From: Agapanthus africanus
Taxonomy: Eukaryota > Streptophyta > Magnoliopsida > Asparagales > Amaryllidaceae
Direction of reading: 5' to 3'
Length of the DNA: 64,000 nucleotides
Assembly: GCA_030015575.1 (NCBI GenBank)
Contig: JASDDO010000006.1
Location: 325,052,361 to 325,116,360 of the forward strand
Part shown: one piece after another, positions 59,001 through 64,000 of the stretch
Layout of the letters: every line of letters begins with the position of its first letter
Numbering within the stretch: the stretch's first letter is position 1
Translations under genes and position numbers: made by a program
Notes under the pieces: model-generated
What the model was told of the DNA's origin: nothing
Databases searched by the model: none
Seen by the model: only the letters and a program-made list of their open reading frames with translations

Positions 59001-59601
59001 AATCAACAACAATAACACCAATTAAAAACAACAAAATTATAAATTAAAATCAAAATTAACTCACCTCTGCCAAAGACCGGCCGACGAGTAAAGTTTCTCG
59101 AGGAGGTGGAGAGCAAGGTTTCGACAAGGTGGAGGAGGCCGGGAAGATAGAGCTCGAAGTGGTGGAGGCGGCGACGAGTTCGATTGGCGGCAGCGAGGAA
59201 CTCCACGACGAGCTCGATCAACGACGATGGAGGAGGAACTCGGCAACGAGGAAGACGGCGACGATAATGGGGAGGCGACGATGGGCGAGAATGGACGACG
59301 ATAGGCGAGATACCTGGCGCGGGTTGGTGGAAAATTTTGGGGGACAATAGGAAAATTCTAAGATCTATATTTTTTTTAAATAACCCTTTTTTACCCCTAC
59401 GGATTAATCCGTAGGGCTCTCTTTTACGGCACCGTAGGGCCAAATAAAGAAATTACATTTAATATTTTTTAATTTATTTATACCCCTACGGATTTAGCTG
59501 TAGGGGCAAACAATGCCTCTACGGAGTAAACCGTAGAGGCAATAAAAATTTGTCCCTATGAATTTCTCTAGCCGTAAGAGCAACCCTTCATTGTAGTAGT
59601 G
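59001..59601 (-). mobile_element. CACTA-3 5' terminus
   Basis: In minus sense the element starts CACTACTACAATGAAGGG (59601), with CCTACGG/CCGTAGG subterminal repeats to about 59390 and then a GC-rich block (59060-59330) like the GC-rich leader of CACTA-1. The Ser/Pro/Arg-rich ORFs here (for example 59003-59443) are probably leader, not protein. No left end or matching TSD of CACTA-3 is in the window. Confidence 0.82.
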
Positions 59602-59815
59602 GTGGGATTTAATCCTGTATACATAAGTTTTCTCCTTGATAATCATCATCATGTATATAATATAATTTTATACAAACAATTAACAATCCAACAAATTAAA
59701 TAACATAACATGAATCACATTACACAGTTTGCATACATGCCAAATAAATTACATATTTTACAATTTTGCATACTATATTAAGTAATTAATCATATATGAT
59801 TAACACCCTTAATCC
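59602..59815. other. 3' flank of the PCaP-like gene
   Basis: AT-rich, no ORF; probably 3' UTR of the gene on the minus strand (AATAAA-like motifs on the minus strand are possible). Nothing else is seen. Confidence 0.4.
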
Positions 59816-61032
59816 TTACGCTTTAGGAGCTACCTCCTCTACCTCTGTAGCTGCAGGTGGTGGTGGAGTTGCAGATATGGCTTCCTCTTCCACCTTCTCG
59901 ATCTCCACCGCCTCCTTCTTCTCTTCTATCGCCACCTCTTTTGATGTGCTGTCTTCCACCTTTAAGAACAAATAGACAGGCAGATGTTCAAGCAAATAGT
60001 AAAGTATATGTCTTAATTAACTTTCTTTTCAAACTTTAGAGTTATGATGCACCGATATAGACTTTGGCTGCACGAGGCGGAAGCCAATCAATTGCATATT
60101 CGTTGAAGTAGAGATTGCAACACTCAACAAGATCGATCATTTATTATTTAAGGGGGAAACATGATCTTCTATTTCAAAAGACCTAAATTGATTTAAAGGA
60201 TAGGTGTGCTATGCGGACACAACGGGCTATGCAACCTTTTGCCATTGGGTGTGTGTGTATTATTGGGAACTGGCCGTAATCCCTAGCCTATGCATACAAC
60301 ACACGTGCACACAAGGCCACATCACACACACCCAAAGCCGACCCCTCTTGTCTCCACTCATAGATTTTAAGTCTATACTGGATCAACAAAATAAATCATC
60401 ACATGTTATTTATTGTATAAACGGAACCAATTAAGTTCTTTTATTTCTTTCGAAAAAAAGAAAGGTGCAAATCCTATCATATATTGAGGAGTCCGACACC
60501 TAATTAAATGGCTGTTGTACAGCGTAGATATATATATTGGTAGTTCACCGGTGTTGGATTAGAGGTAGTAGCTGCCGGGGATCTTCAGTTGTGGACTCTT
60601 CCATACTGGAGAGTAAAAAGGGTGTCAACCGTGATAGGGTTATTTAATTTTTTACCTCCAGCTAAAATTTCGAAGTTATGTCTATATGTACCGCACACCT
60701 GCTCTCAGCGCTACACGGAGAGCTAAGAGGATTGGCCGGCACACACCCAGCTCAAAACACGAGTGCATGCCCGTCTTCCAATTTGACAGTACTATCCGCT
60801 CTCACGTGCAGCTAGCGGAGAGAGCGGGGCTACGGCACACCACACATGCCTATCACCCTAGCCCATGTTACAAAGATCGTCGGAGGATTCAATTAAAGAG
60901 AAGAATAATAAGAATATCATGATTGTATGTTCTCACCTTGGGCTCCTCAGCAGGCTTGGCAGCCTCATCCTTTTTGGAGGTGGTGAACACCTTCTTGATC
61001 TTTGGAAGCACCTTTGATTTCCAATAATCCAT
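59816..61032 (-). CDS. PCaP2/MAP18-like plasma-membrane cation-binding protein (small, two exons)
   Basis: Exon 1 (61032-60937) encodes MDYWKSKVLPKIKKVF and a Lys/Ala/Glu-rich tail, 32 codons ending at a GT donor (AAG/GTGAGA). Exon 2 (59959-59816) follows an AG acceptor in phase 0 and encodes 47 residues, rich in Glu/Lys then Pro/Ala, ending VAPKA and TAA. The start closely matches plant PCaP/DREPP proteins (MGYW-SKV-P--KK-F), whose basic amphipathic N-terminus binds phosphoinositides and Ca2+/calmodulin at the plasma membrane. The acidic Glu/Val/Lys tail resembles the short member PCaP2/MAP18. Family members carry Gly2 for N-myristoylation; here residue 2 is Asp, so that anchor is missing. 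At 79 residues it is shorter than usual (about 170), and an extra exon in the 977-bp intron cannot be excluded. It is the only host-like gene in the window. Confidence 0.72.
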
Positions 61033-61399
61033 TGATTAATTAATTTAATTAGTTAGCAAATAAATCTCTAGAACATATACTTAATTAGCACTTTCAACTC
61101 TTTCTCTCTCTCTCATCAATTTCTTGATAAATACTGGGCGGGGGCGGGGGATGTGAGAGAAACTTACGTGACAACGCATGCCTGGCCTGTATCAAAGCAC
61201 AGCTGTATAGGGTGACGTGGAGGGTACCTATTGGTTCCAAGTGGCAAGTTTCCTTTGTACAAATGAGAAGAAGACGCGAGGCATGAAGATTCTTGGGGCC
61301 CCACTTTCAACAACCAGCCGTATTATTCTCTCATGCCAGCACATGTTGCCGTGATTATTATGTCCTGGACTTGGTCCATTGATTTGCTTTATCCAATAT
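61033..61399 (-). promoter_or_regulatory. Probable promoter and 5' UTR of the PCaP-like gene
   Basis: On the minus strand a GAGAGAGAGAGAAAGAG stretch lies about 80 bp before the ATG, a common plant 5' UTR feature, and CCACGTCACC (ACGT core) lies about 190 bp before it. No clear TATA box was found. The region ends where a CACTA-like terminus starts. Confidence 0.4.
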
Positions 61400-61802
61400 C
61401 ACTGCTACGGAGTACGGATTTGGTCACGGTTTTAACCGTGACCACAGATATATGGTCACGGTTAAAACCGTGACACAACCGTCGTCTAAATCCCCGTTAC
61501 GAGAACTCTAGTAGCACTCGTATCCGCGACCATATGTTTTTTAAGTCACGCTTATAACCGTGACCATATACGTGGCGTTTCCAAAAACGGTTCAAACAAC
61601 TAAATGAAATCTGTGTGGGGTCCACATATATGGTCACGGTTAAAACTGTGACCACGTTATGGTCACGGTTTACACCGTGACCATAGGTGATATATGATCA
61701 CGGTTAAAACCCTGACCAAAAGGTTAAAGCGTAACGTAGAATACCTACTATAGCATGTAACCGTGACTATATAGTCCTTATGATCACGAGTTAAATCGTG
61801 AT
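61400..61802. mobile_element. Left end of a second CACTA-like family
   Basis: It begins CACTGCTACGGAGTACGG. Then come many palindromes of the form GGTCACGGTT-NN-AACCGTGACC (about 61433-61800), the organisation of CACTA subterminal repeats but with a different motif from CACTA-1/-3. The element resumes after the solo LTR at 63490 with the same motif and runs off the window. CACTA assignment is inferred from the terminus and from the TNPA-like gene at the window edge. Confidence 0.6.
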
Positions 61803-63489
61803 TGTTTATCACAGAAAACTGCATTTCAATACCACTCATTCATTATCTGTTTTGTTATATATCGGTACTATTAACCAGTGTCTGCTCAGTAAATACAGAT
61901 TACAGGTATCTGTGACACAATATTGGAAACGCATTCAAAATCACGGATATAACGTTTGTGAGCCGATACTGCAACCAGAACTGCAAACCGATCAATATCC
62001 AAAGAGTTATTTTGCAACAAATAAAATGTACACAATTTTGGTCCAACACATAGCAAGTGTGCACACAACTCTTTGGCACTTAGGCCTAAGTGGTGGCTGC
62101 CATGGCACATGGTGGGCACACAAGGGGGACAAGAATGATAAATGCAAAAGGTGTGATGTGATATAAAGCATAATGTTTCCCTCCAAATCCCTAAGTTCAA
62201 CCCAGACTTCTACAAAGAAATCAAGCAATACCAGTGGAATTGTGGAGACCACACAACATCACATAACAAGCACGAGCCCTAATGTCCAACAAAAAACCGG
62301 CGACATCCCTAAAATGCCTGATCTCACCGGCCCCACTATGTCCAAATGTCCCAAATTTTTGTCTGGCCTTCCCTTGCAGACACATCAACTCATTTTTATT
62401 ACTTATTTAATCTTCTTTTGTGCCTATAAAAGGAAGATCGGTGAGCAAGGGAAGGGGTGATACTTTGTATACATTTTGTCCAATACTTCATACATTTTTG
62501 TTTCTCTTTTCATTTTGTTCTTGTTCATAGCTAGTTCCCCTTGAGTTCTTTACCTTCTCTTGATCTTGCAATCTTTTCATTGAGCTTGCAAGTTTAAGTT
62601 TTGGCTATTGAACTCAAGGGTTGTATCATCACTTGGAATCAATAAAGCTTTCATTCTGCCTTCATTTTGCCTTGAGTTCTTAACCTTCTCTTGATCTTGC
62701 AACCTCTTCATTGAGTCTGCAAATTTAAGTTTTGGCTATTGAACCCATGGTTTGTAATATCGCTTTTGGTTCTTAGTATTTCTATCTCTTTACTTACTTG
62801 CAATTTCATTCTTGCCATTTACTTACTTGCATTTTATTACCTTGCCATTTACTTACTTGCAATGTTGTTTATTCTTTTCTTTGTATCATTTCTTTACTCT
62901 TTTTCTTTATTGTTTTTATGGTTGTGAATATGGTGTTGTCAGGAAAAAGAATGGTTATGTAAGTTAAGCTTTTCGTTTCTCATTTCCTTTGCCCGATATT
63001 TTCCAATTGAACTCCGCCCAAACCTTACGCAAGCGCTCCGTTAGGCACTCTACCCTACCAAGGTAGGGATGATCCCTAACCGCGACCGGTTGCGTTCGGT
63101 TTGGCCGGAAGCGAAAGCCAAGAGACGAGGACGGACGGACAAGGGTCAATAAACCGTATTTCACTAATACCGTGCTTAAGCACCCTAATCCATGTTTTTG
63201 CCGATTGCTCTACCTTCAATGGTTAAGTTCGACACAAAAGAATGAGTATGGACTTCACTAACTTACACTAACCATCTAATTATCTTAACAACTTATACTG
63301 TGCATATATACACTTAGGTTAGAATCGAACCATTCTGAACCGTGCATTAACTCGTGATAACAAGAACGTGAAACACACCGTCTCCCTGAGGATGACCCAT
63401 GCTCATCGCGGCTAGCTACACACGACACCGTCCTGATTGCGGTTAACTTAAGAGCTTTAAAATACGACACGCCATAAGTGTGCAAATCA
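61803..63489 (+). mobile_element. Solo gypsy LTR
   Basis: It runs TGTTTATCACAG ... GCAAATCA, 1687 bp. The flanks are GTGAT (61798-61802) and GTGAC (63490-63494), a TSD with one transition. The end shares GGCTAGCTACACACGACACCG and TGATTGCGGTTAA with the LTRs at 16299 and 18336. A TATA box (CCTATAAAAGG) is at 62424-62432. A tandem duplication of about 131 bp starts at 62539 and 62670, and TTTACTTACTTGC repeats lie at 62790-62860. No internal region or second LTR exists. ORFs inside are not genes. Confidence 0.82.
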
Positions 63490-63838
63490 GTGACCACAAG
63501 AGGAAACCATAGCGAAGGTTACCTGCTACTAGCAGGTAACCTTTACTGTATCCTATGGTCACGATTGTAACCATGACCATATATTATTTGGTTACGGTTA
63601 CAACCGTGACCAAATACATTATCAAATTTTTTTTAAACTAAAATATGCGCGCCCCTCATATGCTACTTTTCAATTACAACCAGCGATTGATAATAATTAT
63701 ATGATCAAATCTCACGCAATTTTAACAATCAAGAAGTAATATGATTAGAATCAAATGAAATTGTAAACAAAATATATACACCAAATTGTATAATCAATAA
63801 AGCAATAAAACAAATGTTCAGATAAAAAAATCAATATT
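63490..63838. mobile_element. Second CACTA-like family, continuation
   Basis: More GGTTACGGTT-AC-AACCGTGACC palindromes (63560-63615), then AT-rich sequence without an ORF. This probably leads to the 3' UTR of the gene at 63839. Confidence 0.55.
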
Positions 63839-64000
63839 CTATGGTCGTTGGAACAATCCAGCCCCATCGTCCCGTGACCTGAACATCCCAAACTCGTCTC
63901 GTATAGCCTTTCTGATGGCTTCCGCGTTCGATCGCCTCAGCTCCTCGATCTCGCCTGAAGCGTATCCACCCGTACATTCTGCTGCTCCACCCGATTTTGG
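63839..64000 (-). CDS. C-terminus of a TNPA-like protein (partial)
   Basis: An open minus-strand frame enters from the right edge and ends at TAG (63839-63841), 53 codons seen. It reads ASGEIEELRRSNAEAIRKAI ... DEFGMFRS, a predicted helix near the C-terminus. That matches the place of the helical segment in the second gene of CACTA elements. Orientation away from the transposon end at 61400 fits. Family assignment is tentative from 53 residues. Confidence 0.45.
   Translation of the reverse strand, partial: PKSGGAAECTGGYASGEIEELRRSNAEAIRKAIRDEFGMFRSRDDGAGLFQRP

Noticed and set aside
59003..59443. 146-codon ORF with Ser/Pro/Arg-rich sequence
   Set aside because: It covers the terminal repeats and GC-rich leader of CACTA-3; the corresponding CACTA-1 region does not preserve it.
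61798..62460. ORFs of 95-122 codons
   Set aside because: They lie inside a solo gypsy LTR, cross its TATA region and show no domain.

Overview
The window looks like a transposon-packed intergenic region of a flowering-plant chromosome, probably a eudicot. Evidence: CACTA (En/Spm) elements with spliced TNP2 and TNPA-like genes, Ty1/copia and Ty3/gypsy LTR retrotransposons primed by plant tRNA-iMet and tRNA-Asp, a plant-mobile-domain gene with about nine GT-AG introns, and one small host gene of the plant-specific PCaP/MAP18 cation-binding family. There is no bacterial operon, rRNA, tRNA gene or CRISPR array. Nearly everything is mobile DNA.

Layout. (1) 1-9150: a minus-strand plant-mobile-domain (PMD) pseudogene (6129 to 1307) between two diverged direct repeats that behave like LTRs (1-740 and 6370-7510). 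Each repeat has a minus-strand TATA box and CACGTG boxes. The flanks are chains of short hairpins, some with compensated stem changes. (2) 9200-13211: a badly decayed plus-strand copia with its 3' LTR. (3) 13212-19849: a decayed non-autonomous gypsy (plus) with its 3' LTR, facing an inverted, related LTR that keeps a decayed tRNA-Asp primer site. (4) 19850-59601: one nest, resolved by target-site duplications (TSDs). The host is a minus-strand CACTA element (CACTA-3; pieces 19850-21481 and 57076-59601). Its TNP2 gene is split by solo LTR X (TSD CATAT). LTR X is split by an 11.3-kb CACTA (CACTA-1, 43984-55286, TSD AAC) and by a second solo LTR of the same family, LTR Y (TSD GAGAC). LTR Y is split by a minus-strand copia (24400-42826, TSD GAGGG). 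The copia's 5' LTR is split by a young non-autonomous gypsy (33218-41791, TSD GGACT). (5) 59602-61399: a gene island with the two-exon PCaP2/MAP18-like gene. (6) 61400-64000: the left part of another CACTA-like element, with GGTCACGG palindromes, split by a solo gypsy LTR (61803-63489), and the last exon of a TNPA-like gene at the window edge.

Function. CACTA-1 carries both expected genes: TNP2 (transposase; one nonsense codon seen) and a TNPA-like second gene. The copia pol has several nonsense codons and lacks one RNase H aspartate. The youngest insertion has an intact 1135-codon gag-protease ORF but no reverse transcriptase, RNase H or integrase, and its two 1279-bp LTRs differ at only two positions by eye, so it was probably mobilised in trans. 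The features most likely to be new are the hairpin chains flanking the PMD gene and the gypsy lineage that replaced pol with a short conserved C-terminal domain and a structured 3' RNA module.
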